From a virus: DNA of 34,690 nt. The stretch spans positions 1-34,690 of the IMG/VR virus record IMGVR_UViG_3300006224_000024; one strand, written 5' to 3'. The translations under genes and the position numbers were made by a program. Below the pieces are notes generated by a model. It was not told the DNA's origin and did no database searches. It saw only the letters and a list, made by a program, of their open reading frames with translations. Below are positions 13,157-18,899 of the stretch, piece by piece. Positions within the stretch are counted from its first letter, which is position 1; the number at the start of each line of letters is the position of its first letter.

Positions 13157-13201
13157 CTGCGTTGGTGGACGAAAGGTAGCGAGTGTCGCGACCTTTGTCA
13201 A
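13157..13201 (-). promoter_or_regulatory. Repeated promoter cassette, copy 1
   Basis: Minus strand: TTGACA (13201-13196), 17-base spacer containing the palindrome GTCGCGAC, TACCTT (13178-13173), then a start-site-proximal CACCAACGCAG. The same 45-base block recurs at 14562-14606 (40 of 45 identical) and 16359-16403 (41 of 45). Immediately upstream lies a C9 run (13202-13210) that touches the -35. Confidence 0.7.
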
Positions 13202-13257
13202 GGGGGGGGGCAGAAGAAAGTGGAAATCCGCGTGGTTAAGCGGGGTTAGGAGGATGG

Positions 13258-13521
13258 TTAGAAAAAGAAGGCCTCGAAAAGCTCTCGGGCTCGCTGCTCC
13301 GGTGCCTCCCCCGGCCAGAGGACTTCGCAGAGCCGGCGCCTGTTGGCTCGGGCGGGGACCTGGGGGCGAGCGGCGGACACCCATCCTTTGGCGGTGGCCA
13401 GGCTCACTCCCGTGCTTGCCGCCAGCTCTCGGAGGGGCATCCGGAGCTCTCTCCGCCGGGCCTGGAGGCGCGCGGCCAAGGCCAGCGCCAGTTCGCGACG
13501 GGTGGGGACGGGGGTCTTCAC
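13258..13521 (-). CDS. XRE-like HTH regulator (87 aa)
   Basis: Small DNA-binding protein. After a basic N-terminal helix (RELALALAARLQARRRELRM) comes a canonical helix-turn-helix, PLRELAASTGVSLATAKGWV, as in Cro/CI-type regulators. The tail is helical (RRLCEVLWPGEAPEQRAREL) and ends FEAFFF. The frame is open far upstream, but GTG 13521 has AAAGGAG at ideal spacing. It sits just upstream of a cassette promoter whose spacer holds a GTCGCGAC palindrome, so it is the best local candidate for that operator's binding protein (inference). Confidence 0.65.
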   Translation of the reverse strand: MKTPVPTRRELALALAARLQARRRELRMPLRELAASTGVSLATAKGWVSAARPQVPARANRRRLCEVLWPGEAPEQRARELFEAFFF

Positions 13522-13535
13522 GGATTGCTCCTTTG

Positions 13536-13761
13536 TCACCAAGCCCCGGTGATTGGGACCGCGAGGTGGACAGCAAGCGCCCGCGGGTAGGGGCGCAGGG
13601 TAGACGGCAGCAGCCCGACGTGTGCCAGCCAGCGGGCGGCCCTCTTGCGCGGCTTGCGCGGAACCCGGCCGTGCCGTGCGCCGAACAGCGCGCGGGGAGC
13701 GCGTGCCTGCCTTCAGCACGCGCACCTCGACCGGCTCGGCCACGACCAAGCAGCCGCTCAC
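13536..13761 (-). pseudogene. Frameshifted small gene
   Basis: The GTG at 13761 makes a GTGA overlap with the preceding gene and opens a frame of high third-position GC (VSGCLVVAEPVEVRVLKAGT). After the C4 run (plus strand GGGG 13694-13697) coding character moves to the +1 frame, which reads ARHGRVPRKPRKRAARWLAH onward to a TGA at 13538-13536 next to the HTH gene's RBS. Removing one base would give a continuous 74-aa basic protein. Either a real lesion, slippage, or a sequence error. Confidence 0.5.
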
Positions 13762-14021
13762 CCGAGCACCAGGGGCGCGTCCGCCAGGTCGAGGTAGCGG
13801 GCAAGGAACTTGCGCGGGGTGCAGGGCGTGTGGGGGGCCAGCTCCCCGTGCACCTGCTCGCGGATCGCGTCGTCCATCCCCGCGACAATCAGCGCCCACG
13901 TCGCCGGACGCGAGAGGCTATCCTCCTGCTCGGCGAGTCGAGCCTCGAGGCGATCCAGGTCGCCAGAGCGGTAGCAGGGGGTACCTTCGACGCCGTTGTG
14001 GAGGTTGATGTAGGTGCTCAT
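13758..14021 (-). CDS. Hypothetical protein (87 aa)
   Basis: Unknown. ATG 14021 is preceded by CACAGGAGCACCGC, the same RBS block used at 14896 and 12727. Sequence starts MSTYINLHNGVEGTPCYRSG and continues as a helical, acidic domain (LDRLEARLAEQEDSL, WALIVAGMDDAIREQVHGEL) ending KFLARYLDLADAPLVLG. Confidence 0.65.
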   Translation of the reverse strand: MSTYINLHNGVEGTPCYRSGDLDRLEARLAEQEDSLSRPATWALIVAGMDDAIREQVHGELAPHTPCTPRKFLARYLDLADAPLVLG

Positions 14022-14090
14022 GCGGTGCTCCTGTGCTGCGGGTTTGAGGTGGTGGCGAGAGGTCTTTGGCCCTCCCGCGAGTGGCCGGGG

Positions 14091-14546
14091 CTACTGGACC
14101 TCGGGATAGGTCTCCTCGTAGACCCGCAGCCACGGGTCTCCTTTGGCCAGATGCCCCCGCCGTATCGTGGAGCCGCGGACGCGCGCCTTGCGCGCCGCCC
14201 CGAGGGTGTGGTGAGAGGACAGCACTTGGGTGCGATCGCCGTAGTATCCAGGGGCGGGTGTCACGAAGTACTTGGTGCCGGCGTCCATGTCAGCACCTCC
14301 GGCGAGCTGCGCCGGGGTGGGCGAGGTCTTGACGGGCAAGGGCTGCGAAGCCGCGGGTACCAATCGCCCGTCCCGGATCCAGAACCCGGCTCGATCGTCG
14401 GTGTCCGGCTGGACCAGCACATCGTTGCCGTCAACCTCGAGCACCGCACCCGACCAGCCAGTGAACTCGTCGGGCACCATCGCGCCGTTGACGCGCGCCT
14501 GCCCCACAACGACTTGTTCGCCAATCTCGATCTCTGAGGTGTTCAT
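14091..14546 (-). CDS. Hypothetical protein behind cassette promoter (151 aa)
   Basis: Unknown. ATG 14546 (GGGAG five bases upstream) is preferred over in-frame codons lying inside the promoter. The N-terminal 65 residues look like a small beta-barrel (IEIGEQVVVGQARVNGAMVP, WSGAVLEVDGNDVLVQPDTD, GFWIRDGRLVPA), a KOW/SH3-like pattern. The C-terminal half has TKYFVTPAPGYYGDRTQVLS and a basic helix. Transcribed from cassette copy 2. Confidence 0.65.
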   Translation of the reverse strand: MNTSEIEIGEQVVVGQARVNGAMVPDEFTGWSGAVLEVDGNDVLVQPDTDDRAGFWIRDGRLVPAASQPLPVKTSPTPAQLAGGADMDAGTKYFVTPAPGYYGDRTQVLSSHHTLGAARKARVRGSTIRRGHLAKGDPWLRVYEETYPEVQ

Positions 14547-14561
14547 GCGTGCTCCCATCTC

Positions 14562-14606
14562 CTGCGTTGGTGGATGAAAGGTAGCGAGAATCGCGACTTC
14601 TGTCAA
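14562..14606 (-). promoter_or_regulatory. Repeated promoter cassette, copy 2
   Basis: Minus strand: TTGACA (14606-14601), 17-base spacer with TCGCGA at its centre, TACCTT (14583-14578), then CATCCACCAACGCAG. The TGA of the -35 hexamer is also the stop codon of the gene 14603-14896. Upstream similarity to copy 3 continues as CCTCGATYGC into the last codons of the preceding genes. Confidence 0.7.
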
Positions 14607-14896
14607 GCGGCAATCGAGGCGTCGTCCCCGTTGTGGTCCAGCCAGCGCCAGCCTGGAGGGATCTCGGCGCCGTCGATCACCTCGGGCTCCCGAGCGTCCA
14701 TCGCCTCGGCGACCTTGAGGACGCGCGCACGGAGCGCACGCTGGCGCTCCTGCTGCTCGGTGGTGCCGGCGGAGTACCCGACGCCGAGCCGCTGGCCTAC
14801 CACGTGGGTGCGGGGCCGGAGGGTGCCCCGGTCGAGGTTCACCAGCACGGTGCCGATTCCGTTGATGGTGATGGTGGCGACGTTCGAGGGGCTCAT
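14603..14896 (-). CDS. Hypothetical protein (97 aa)
   Basis: Unknown. ATG 14896 follows the shared CACAGGAGCACGAC block; the frame stays open upstream to 14998, so an N-terminal extension is possible, but that DNA looks like the leader element B. The N-terminus is strand-rich (NVATITINGIGTVLVNLDRG); the centre is helical (TTEQQERQRALRARVLKVAE); the end reads PPGWRWLDHNGDDASIAA. The C-terminal SIA(A/S) is shared with the gene ending at 16400. Confidence 0.65.
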   Translation of the reverse strand: MSPSNVATITINGIGTVLVNLDRGTLRPRTHVVGQRLGVGYSAGTTEQQERQRALRARVLKVAEAMDAREPEVIDGAEIPPGWRWLDHNGDDASIAA

Positions 14897-14908
14897 GTCG
14901 TGCTCCTG

Positions 14909-14944
14909 TGCTCGGGTATACGGCTCAACCCCGAAGGATTCGCC
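14909..14944 (-). ncRNA. Leader element copy B with UUCG-loop hairpin
   Basis: Minus-strand RNA can form AAUCC-UUCG-GGGUU (14940-14936 with 14931-14927), a five-pair stem capped by a stable UNCG tetraloop. It is followed by GAGCCGTATACCCGAGCAC and the RBS AGGAG. Copy A at 12751-12786 keeps the stem although several stem bases differ, which favours conservation of structure. A looser third copy of the core GCTCANCCCCGRAGG lies at 15004-15018. Confidence 0.45.
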
Positions 14945-15101
14945 GGTGCTGCTGATCCTGTAGGCTGCCATCGAGTCAGTAAAGTTCATGCTAGGCATCC
15001 GTGGCTCATCCCCGAAGGGGCGGTTGCTTGGGTGGTACTACTAGTTGCACCGAAAATCGGACAGTTCAAGCGGCGCAGCAAGGTTGGCCCAGGCTAGAGG
15101 C

Positions 15102-15392
15102 TCAGGCCCGCTTTCGAGCGCTGGCGATGGCAGCGTTCAGAGCTCGCAGCTTCAACATCAGTGCAACCTGCCGGTCGACTTCGGCGTCCGGCAAATCAAG
15201 GTTGCCTTGCCGCATGAGCTCGGGCACTTGCGCCAGCAACTCTGCCGCGCTGCGTTCCCACGTGCCGCGCTCGTCCATTTCGAGCCAGCTCTTGAGCTCG
15301 CCGCACTCCTCAGATACGAGCGAGGCGGCAAGCGCTACGCAATGGCGGGCTCTTGATGGGGTGTCCGAAAAGGAGATGTTGTCGGATTGCAT
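15102..15392 (-). CDS. Hypothetical helical protein (96 aa)
   Basis: Unknown acidic helical protein. Start ATG 15392 with GAGGAC upstream. Segments: RARHCVALAASLVSEECGEL, WERSAAELLAQVPELMRQGN, EVDRQVALMLKLRALNAAIA. The pattern suggests a helical bundle. It follows a degenerate relative of the cassette promoter. Confidence 0.65.
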   Translation of the reverse strand: MQSDNISFSDTPSRARHCVALAASLVSEECGELKSWLEMDERGTWERSAAELLAQVPELMRQGNLDLPDAEVDRQVALMLKLRALNAAIASARKRA

Positions 15393-15411
15393 GGTGTCCT
15401 CAGCAAGGGGC

Positions 15412-15651
15412 CTAAATGTAGCGCCAGTCGCGCAACCATTGACGCCAGTCGGCGCCAGGCTCATCAGCGCGGATCTCGAGGGATTGTGCTCGACTTTCGG
15501 CGATCTCGATCTCGCGTAGCAAAATGGAGTTGTCTGCCTGGCGCTGCGCGGCATTCAGGCAGGCAAAAGCTCGGATGAGGAGCGCGATCTTGCGCGGCTC
15601 GCGGGAGCTGCGCATTTGGTCGCGAATTTCGTCAGCAGTGACGGGATGCAT
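15412..15651 (-). CDS. Hypothetical helical protein (79 aa)
   Basis: Unknown. ATG 15651 lies seven bases after the stop of the preceding gene. Sequence MHPVTADEIRDQMRSSREPR, then LIRAFACLNAAQRQADNSIL and LREIEIAESRAQSLEI; strongly helical, ending in a Trp-rich tail (DWRQWLRDWRYI). Its last 30 bases contain a degenerate promoter element for the next gene. Confidence 0.65.
   Translation of the reverse strand: MHPVTADEIRDQMRSSREPRKIALLIRAFACLNAAQRQADNSILLREIEIAESRAQSLEIRADEPGADWRQWLRDWRYI
15415..15443 (-). promoter_or_regulatory. Degenerate fourth copy of cassette promoter
   Basis: Minus strand: GTCAAT (-35 position, 15443-15438), 17-base spacer, TACATT (15420-15415). The CGCGAC and CGCTAC.TTT blocks line up at the same positions as in the three full cassettes, but the -35 has decayed. 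The element is framed by a direct repeat CGACTGGCG. Drives the gene at 15392 if active. Confidence 0.4.
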
Positions 15652-15658
15652 GGGGCCT

Positions 15659-16015
15659 CTACTCGGGGTTGGAGGTGGAAATGGACTGCTCAAGGAACTG
15701 GCGGATCGCGTGAGCCTTGCGATCGTTGGGTGTCTTGCCGTACCCGCGGATCGTCTTCCATGTGGAGGGATCTGGACGGCTCCGGCCGGCGGCATCGTCT
15801 CGCAGGTGTTCGAAGCGAGCCTCACTCCTTGGTAACGAGCGATCTGCGCCCAGATCTCCCGCTCGCTTGCATCGTAGCCGGAATCGTAGAAGCCAGGACG
15901 TGCGGGCGGAGTCCGGTAGAATTCGCACCCGGAAACGCGGCGCAGGAAGCCGAGCAGGTTGGCCGCTTGCGGCTGGCCTTCAATCTGGCGGTAGATGGTG
16001 CTGAGTGGGGGTCAT
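15659..16015 (-). pseudogene. Gene broken by two compensating frameshifts
   Basis: ATG 16015 begins MTPTQ and stops after 11 codons. Coding-quality sequence continues in the +1 frame (IYRQIEGQPQAANLLGFLRR, YDASEREIWAQIARYQG) and then returns to the original frame near 15824-15833 (EARFEHLRDDAAGRSRPD, STWKTIRGYGKTPNDRK) to a TAG at 15659. Dropping one C from the C5 run (plus strand 16007-16011) and adding one base near the CCAAGGAG would give a single 118-aa protein. Third-position GC follows the three-part reading. Function unknown. Confidence 0.55.
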
Positions 16016-16023
16016 GAGAGTTC

Positions 16024-16341
16024 TCAGGCGATAGGTGAAACGACGAGGCCAGCGGCAACGCGGCTGGCCTTGCGTGCGACCTTGGCCATATCCATAGCTT
16101 CCGACCGAGTGACACAGACATGGACGCGCGTTCCATCCTTCAGGCCGCCACTCACCCAGCTCGAGCCATCCCAGTTCCACCCCAGCTTCTTGACGAGCGC
16201 TAGCATGGCGGCTCGGTGGTTTTGATCGGGATCGAGCCCATAATTCCAGCCCACGGTCAGCTTGCCGCCATCGCACTCGGCCTTGATCCTGGATCCGCGG
16301 TAATTGGTGGCAGGCATGTACTTCGTCTGAATGGCTTGCAT
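16024..16341 (-). CDS. Conserved phage hypothetical protein (105 aa)
   Basis: Resembles a small family seen in phages and plasmids, opening with MQAIQTKYMPATNYRGSRIK and followed by a strand GGKLTVGWNYGLD, a helix NHRAAMLALVKKLGW, then WDGSSWVSGG and RVHVCV. Role not established. ATG 16341 has AGGAG upstream and lies behind cassette copy 3. C-terminal KVARKASRVAAGLVVSPIA is basic. Confidence 0.75.
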   Translation of the reverse strand: MQAIQTKYMPATNYRGSRIKAECDGGKLTVGWNYGLDPDQNHRAAMLALVKKLGWNWDGSSWVSGGLKDGTRVHVCVTRSEAMDMAKVARKASRVAAGLVVSPIA

Positions 16342-16358
16342 TTTGCTCTCCTGGTGTG

Positions 16359-16403
16359 CTGCGTTGGTGAGGTAAAGGTAGCGAGTGTCGCGACCTTTGT
16401 CAA
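16359..16403 (-). promoter_or_regulatory. Repeated promoter cassette, copy 3
   Basis: Minus strand: TTGACA (16403-16398), 17-base spacer identical to copy 1 including GTCGCGAC, TACCTT (16380-16375), and CACCAACGCAG. The TGA inside TTGACA ends the gene at 16400. The block 5' of the -35 matches copy 2. Confidence 0.7.
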
Positions 16404-16702
16404 GATGCGATCGAGGTTTTAAGGGCCTCGGCTCGGAGGACTTCGCCGTCCATGACGGTGCACCACATTTGCCGGTAGGCAGTTTGGTAGACGTGGTTGG
16501 CAGTCCCTCGGGTGAGCGGCGGGCAGTCCGGGTAGGCCGCTGCCTCAAGCTGCCAGTCGCCAGCGACGAAGCGCACCCTCAAGCCGTAGGTGAGCTCGCG
16601 CTGCGCCTTCGTGCGCGTGGCCCAAGCGCAGTAGCGCAGGACGAATTCGAAGCGGTCGAGCGTCCGCGCCAGGGTGGGGATGTCAAGGGCTGCTGGGGTT
16701 AT
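16400..16702 (-). CDS. Hypothetical protein, start unclear (about 100 aa)
   Basis: The frame from 16702 to the stop at 16400 has convincing coding character: ALDIPTLARTLDRFEFVLRY, KAQRELTYGLRVRFVAGDWQ, TANHVYQTAYRQMWCTVMDG. No ATG or GTG lies between the end of the upstream gene (16708) and the protein-like start; the ATA at 16702 behind AAAGG is one option, so the 5' end is approximate. Function unknown. Ends in KTSIAS on the shared TGA of the promoter. Confidence 0.55.
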   Translation of the reverse strand: MTPAALDIPTLARTLDRFEFVLRYCAWATRTKAQRELTYGLRVRFVAGDWQLEAAAYPDCPPLTRGTANHVYQTAYRQMWCTVMDGEVLRAEALKTSIAS

Positions 16703-16707
16703 GGCCT

Positions 16708-17118
16708 TTAGGTGGTCGGGGTGGCCAACGCCCGTTCGAGGATCAGCCGGGCGTGGGTTGACGTGGTGTTGCCGGCGGCGTCGGCCTCGGACAGCAGCCG
16801 GGCGTGATGCTTTGGCGCCAGGCTGATCGTGATGCGAGGCGACCTTCCTTCCGTGGAAAGGGCTCCGCCCCGCGGTCCGATAGCGCCAGCTCGCCGGGAA
16901 GCGCGCCTGCCGCGATAGTAGTGAGCGGCGCAACGCCTCTTTGCTACCGATGGCCGGCCGCAGAAACCCTCCTGAGTCGGGGCCTCACAGGGTACGAGCT
17001 TGGTCACTTGGACGCCGAGCGACCTGGCGTCGGTAGCGCACGCGGCACAGAGCGGCTGCTTGGTGTCTGTACGGTAGTAGGTGACCTCGGCCTGACCGCA
17101 TCCACAGATGTCTTTCAT
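16708..17118 (-). CDS. Zinc-finger plus RHH-like fusion protein (136 aa)
   Basis: Residues 1-30 hold ICGCGQAEVTYYRTDTK then CAAC, and residues 44-67 hold C...C...CAAHYYRGRR, giving a Cys/His finger region. A basic linker (GRRASRRAG) follows. The C-terminal 45 residues (RITISLAPKHHARLLSEADA, STHARLILERAL) follow a ribbon-helix-helix pattern. Probably a DNA-binding regulator. ATG 17118 has GGAGACTAC upstream and ATGA overlap with its neighbour. Confidence 0.65.
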   Translation of the reverse strand: MKDICGCGQAEVTYYRTDTKQPLCAACATDARSLGVQVTKLVPCEAPTQEGFCGRPSVAKRRCAAHYYRGRRASRRAGAIGPRGGALSTEGRSPRITISLAPKHHARLLSEADAAGNTTSTHARLILERALATPTT

Positions 17119-17480
17119 GTAGTCTCCTTACGAGGGTCGGTTACAAAACAGCCGCACAGACCGGATTGGTACCGACTGGTCTGCCAATCGAGTTGTTGAG
17201 GTGGGATGTGTACTTGCCGCAGGGGCTTGCCGCGATAGGTGCCATCATCGACGGAGCGCGTACCCATGCCGTCATACGACGGTGGAGCCACGGTCCAGCG
17301 GACCGGCCAGGTGGCGGCAACGGCATCAGCCCGGCCGGCTACGGCAGTCTCGCAGTCGGCCTTGAGTATCGCAAGGTCGCCTTCGTAGTCCATAATGTAA
17401 TCAGCGACCTCGGGGTTGTTCGCGAACGCCTCAACTGTCGTGTAGGTGGCGGCCAGGGCAACGATTTCAGCGCGTGTCAT
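17115..17480 (-). CDS. Hypothetical protein (121 aa)
   Basis: Unknown. Start ATG 17480 is shared with the upstream stop (TGATG). First 50 residues helical and acidic (MTRAEIVALAATYTTVEAFA, VADYIMDYEGDLAILKADCE), the remainder Trp/Pro/Gly rich with IPPQQLDWQTSRYQ and CGCFV. No motif recognised. Confidence 0.6.
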   Translation of the reverse strand: MTRAEIVALAATYTTVEAFANNPEVADYIMDYEGDLAILKADCETAVAGRADAVAATWPVRWTVAPPSYDGMGTRSVDDGTYRGKPLRQVHIPPQQLDWQTSRYQSGLCGCFVTDPRKETT

Positions 17481-17701
17481 CACCACTCCGGGCAGTGCAC
17501 CATCTGTGAGGGGGACACGATCTGCCAAACGCCGCGATCGTCGTAGTACATCGGCACCCACTTGCCATCCTCGGGGCCACCACACGTCTGGTGGGCAAAC
17601 CCGGAAATTGCATGCTGGTGTAGCCACCGCTGAACTTCCTGCGCGGTCGAAAATGAGATGTTTGAGTCCATGGGCTTGTCAAGGTTGAGGTAGGTAGGCA
17701 T
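17480..17701 (-). CDS. Hypothetical protein (73 aa)
   Basis: Unknown. MPTYLNLDKPMDSNISFSTA leads into QEVQRWLHQHAISG, then HQTCGGPEDGKWVPMYYDD and a VWQIVSP strand. TGATG overlaps at both ends. It may carry a small ligand- or peptide-binding fold. Confidence 0.65.
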   Translation of the reverse strand: MPTYLNLDKPMDSNISFSTAQEVQRWLHQHAISGFAHQTCGGPEDGKWVPMYYDDRGVWQIVSPSQMVHCPEW

Positions 17702-17883
17702 CAGCGCACCTTCATGTAAAAATGAACTCCCCGGATCTCCGAGACGAGCTCGGCGGAGAGCTCGCCGTAGAGGAGGGACTCGAGCAGCGAGATGGCCAGG
17801 TACAACGCTCGGATCTCCGTCAGGCAGCAGGCCGACCAGAAGTCGGCGAGGTGGGACTGGAGGACGGTAAGATTGGAGGTCAT
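17701..17883 (-). CDS. Hypothetical helical protein (60 aa)
   Basis: Unknown helical protein: TVLQSHLADFWSACCLTEIR, ALYLAISLLESLLYGELSAE, ending VSEIRGVHFYMKVR. The central helix is hydrophobic but interrupted by charged residues, so a membrane segment is doubtful. Start ATG 17883 with AGGACC upstream. Confidence 0.6.
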   Translation of the reverse strand: MTSNLTVLQSHLADFWSACCLTEIRALYLAISLLESLLYGELSAELVSEIRGVHFYMKVR

Positions 17884-17904
17884 TGTGATGGTCCTAGGGC
17901 AGTG

Positions 17905-18016
17905 CTACCGGTGTTGTCTTGCCTTGCTGTAGTCAGGATGGCCGATGCCCACGCTGTAGGCCAGGGACCGAAGAGCTCGATCCGAGGCGGCCTGAAAGTC
18001 GCACTTTCGTGTTCAT
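17905..18016 (-). pseudogene. Frameshifted small gene
   Basis: ATG 18016 has a perfect AGGAG RBS and begins MNTKVRL. The coding-like frame then changes by +1 near the AAA/TTT runs (17999-18010) to read QAASDRALRSLAYSVGIGHP and DYSKARQHR to a TAG at 17907-17905. Total length is one base more than a multiple of three; removing one base gives a 36-aa protein. Without correction the start frame gives only 27 residues. Confidence 0.45.
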
Positions 18017-18050
18017 GGTGGGCTCCTGATGTGCGAAAATGGGGGAAAAA

Positions 18051-18251
18051 TTAGTCGGTGAAGGGGTGGACAAGCTTGGCGCGGTGCAGCAGTTCGGCTC
18101 CGATGGCGTCAAGCATCTCGATGCGGCCCCACACGTCATCATCATCCCGGCCAACGGCAATGGCGGCCAGGATTTCGGCGGTGAGGACGGCGCGGACGCG
18201 GAGCAGCTCTTCGTCGGTGTGAGCGGCAACCGCCGAGCGAACGGGGGACAT
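18051..18251 (-). CDS. Hypothetical protein (66 aa)
   Basis: Unknown helical acidic protein: HTDEELLRVRAVLTAEILAA, then VWGRIEMLDAIGAELLHRAK. ATG 18251 begins directly after the upstream TAG. Likely a small helical bundle. Confidence 0.65.
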   Translation of the reverse strand: MSPVRSAVAAHTDEELLRVRAVLTAEILAAIAVGRDDDDVWGRIEMLDAIGAELLHRAKLVHPFTD

Positions 18252-18467
18252 CTAGATGCCCTCGCGCGCAGCGGTGGCAAGTCGACCGGCCTTGCCGATG
18301 CCCACCCAGTCACCAGGATCGTCGGCGGTGCCAGCGTCGTACCGCTGGATCCGGTAGCTTTCCGCCCACGGGAACGAACGCTCGGCGAGCAGTGCGCGCT
18401 TGACGGCCTCGTAGGACGAGTAGGTGCTCGACACTTGCCCGTTGGCGTAGTTGATTCGGTAGGTCAT
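18252..18467 (-). CDS. Hypothetical protein (71 aa)
   Basis: Unknown. MTYRINYANGQVSSTYSSYE then AVKRALLAERSFPWAESYRI and QRYDAGTADDPGDWVGIGKA. The strand-helix-strand pattern with Tyr/Trp resembles small phage domains that sense or bind ligands, but no family is certain. ATG 18467 shares its A with the upstream TAA. Confidence 0.65.
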   Translation of the reverse strand: MTYRINYANGQVSSTYSSYEAVKRALLAERSFPWAESYRIQRYDAGTADDPGDWVGIGKAGRLATAAREGI

Positions 18468-18682
18468 TACCAGTCTCCGTAGGTGCAAATGGGGCCGCAC
18501 CCGGTGACGGTACAGTCGTGGGTGCGCAGGGCCTGGCGCAGGATCTGTGCTTGCTCGGCCTGACTCCGCCCATAGCCCTGCCGCGCGGGGGCACCGGCGG
18601 CCAGCTCTTCGCAGCGCGGGCATCCCGGGGTCAGTCGGCCAAACTTTGGTCCTCCGCAGGTGTGCTTGGTGTGGGTGGTCAT
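18467..18682 (-). CDS. Small zinc-ribbon protein, first gene of accessory island
   Basis: 71-aa protein with CGGPKFGRLTPGCPRC, a CxnCPxC metal-binding ribbon, a helical middle (SQAEQAQILRQALRTHDC) and a second Cys pair near the end (GCGPICTYGDW). ATG 18682 has GGGAG upstream. It is the promoter-proximal gene of the minus island, about 100 bases from the promoter at 18787-18815. Confidence 0.65.
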   Translation of the reverse strand: MTTHTKHTCGGPKFGRLTPGCPRCEELAAGAPARQGYGRSQAEQAQILRQALRTHDCTVTGCGPICTYGDW

Positions 18683-18786
18683 CGTAATGCTCCCGGTAAG
18701 TGCTGCGTTTCGGTCGTCCTCAGGCTCAGAAGCCCTCGCGCCTTCCCGCCCTCCTTGCCCGCCCGTCCGACCGTCCAACACCAGCG

Positions 18787-18815
18787 AGACTATACAATGT
18801 GCGGCGAGGTGTCAA
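18787..18815 (-). promoter_or_regulatory. Minus-strand promoter for the accessory island
   Basis: Minus strand: TTGACA (18815-18810), 17-base spacer, TAGTCT (18792-18787). A TATAGT hexamer overlaps at 15-base spacing. Same -35/-10 pair as 1186-1214 but a different spacer, without the cassette palindrome. Confidence 0.6.
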
Positions 18816-18857
18816 GCGATTGGAGTTCTTTTCTTCCGCCGAAAGCCTCAGAGGATC

Positions 18858-18886
18858 TTGAGAAAGCGAGCGAGCGCTGGTATGGT
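18858..18886 (+). promoter_or_regulatory. Possible late promoter before the terminase genes
   Basis: TTGAGA (18858-18863), 17-base spacer, TATGGT (18881-18886). Start would fall near 18893, giving a leader of only about seven bases before ATG 18900. The match is reasonable but unsupported by any other feature. Confidence 0.4.
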
Positions 18887-18899
18887 TTTTGCCCAGGTC

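Noticed and set aside
13143-14537. A 464-codon plus-strand open frame across the accessory island
   Set aside because: It runs antisense to several minus genes with good ribosome sites and cassette promoters; its composition is that of an antisense frame.
13157-16403. CRISPR array
   Set aside because: The repeated blocks are kilobases apart, face genes and have promoter structure, not regular spacers.
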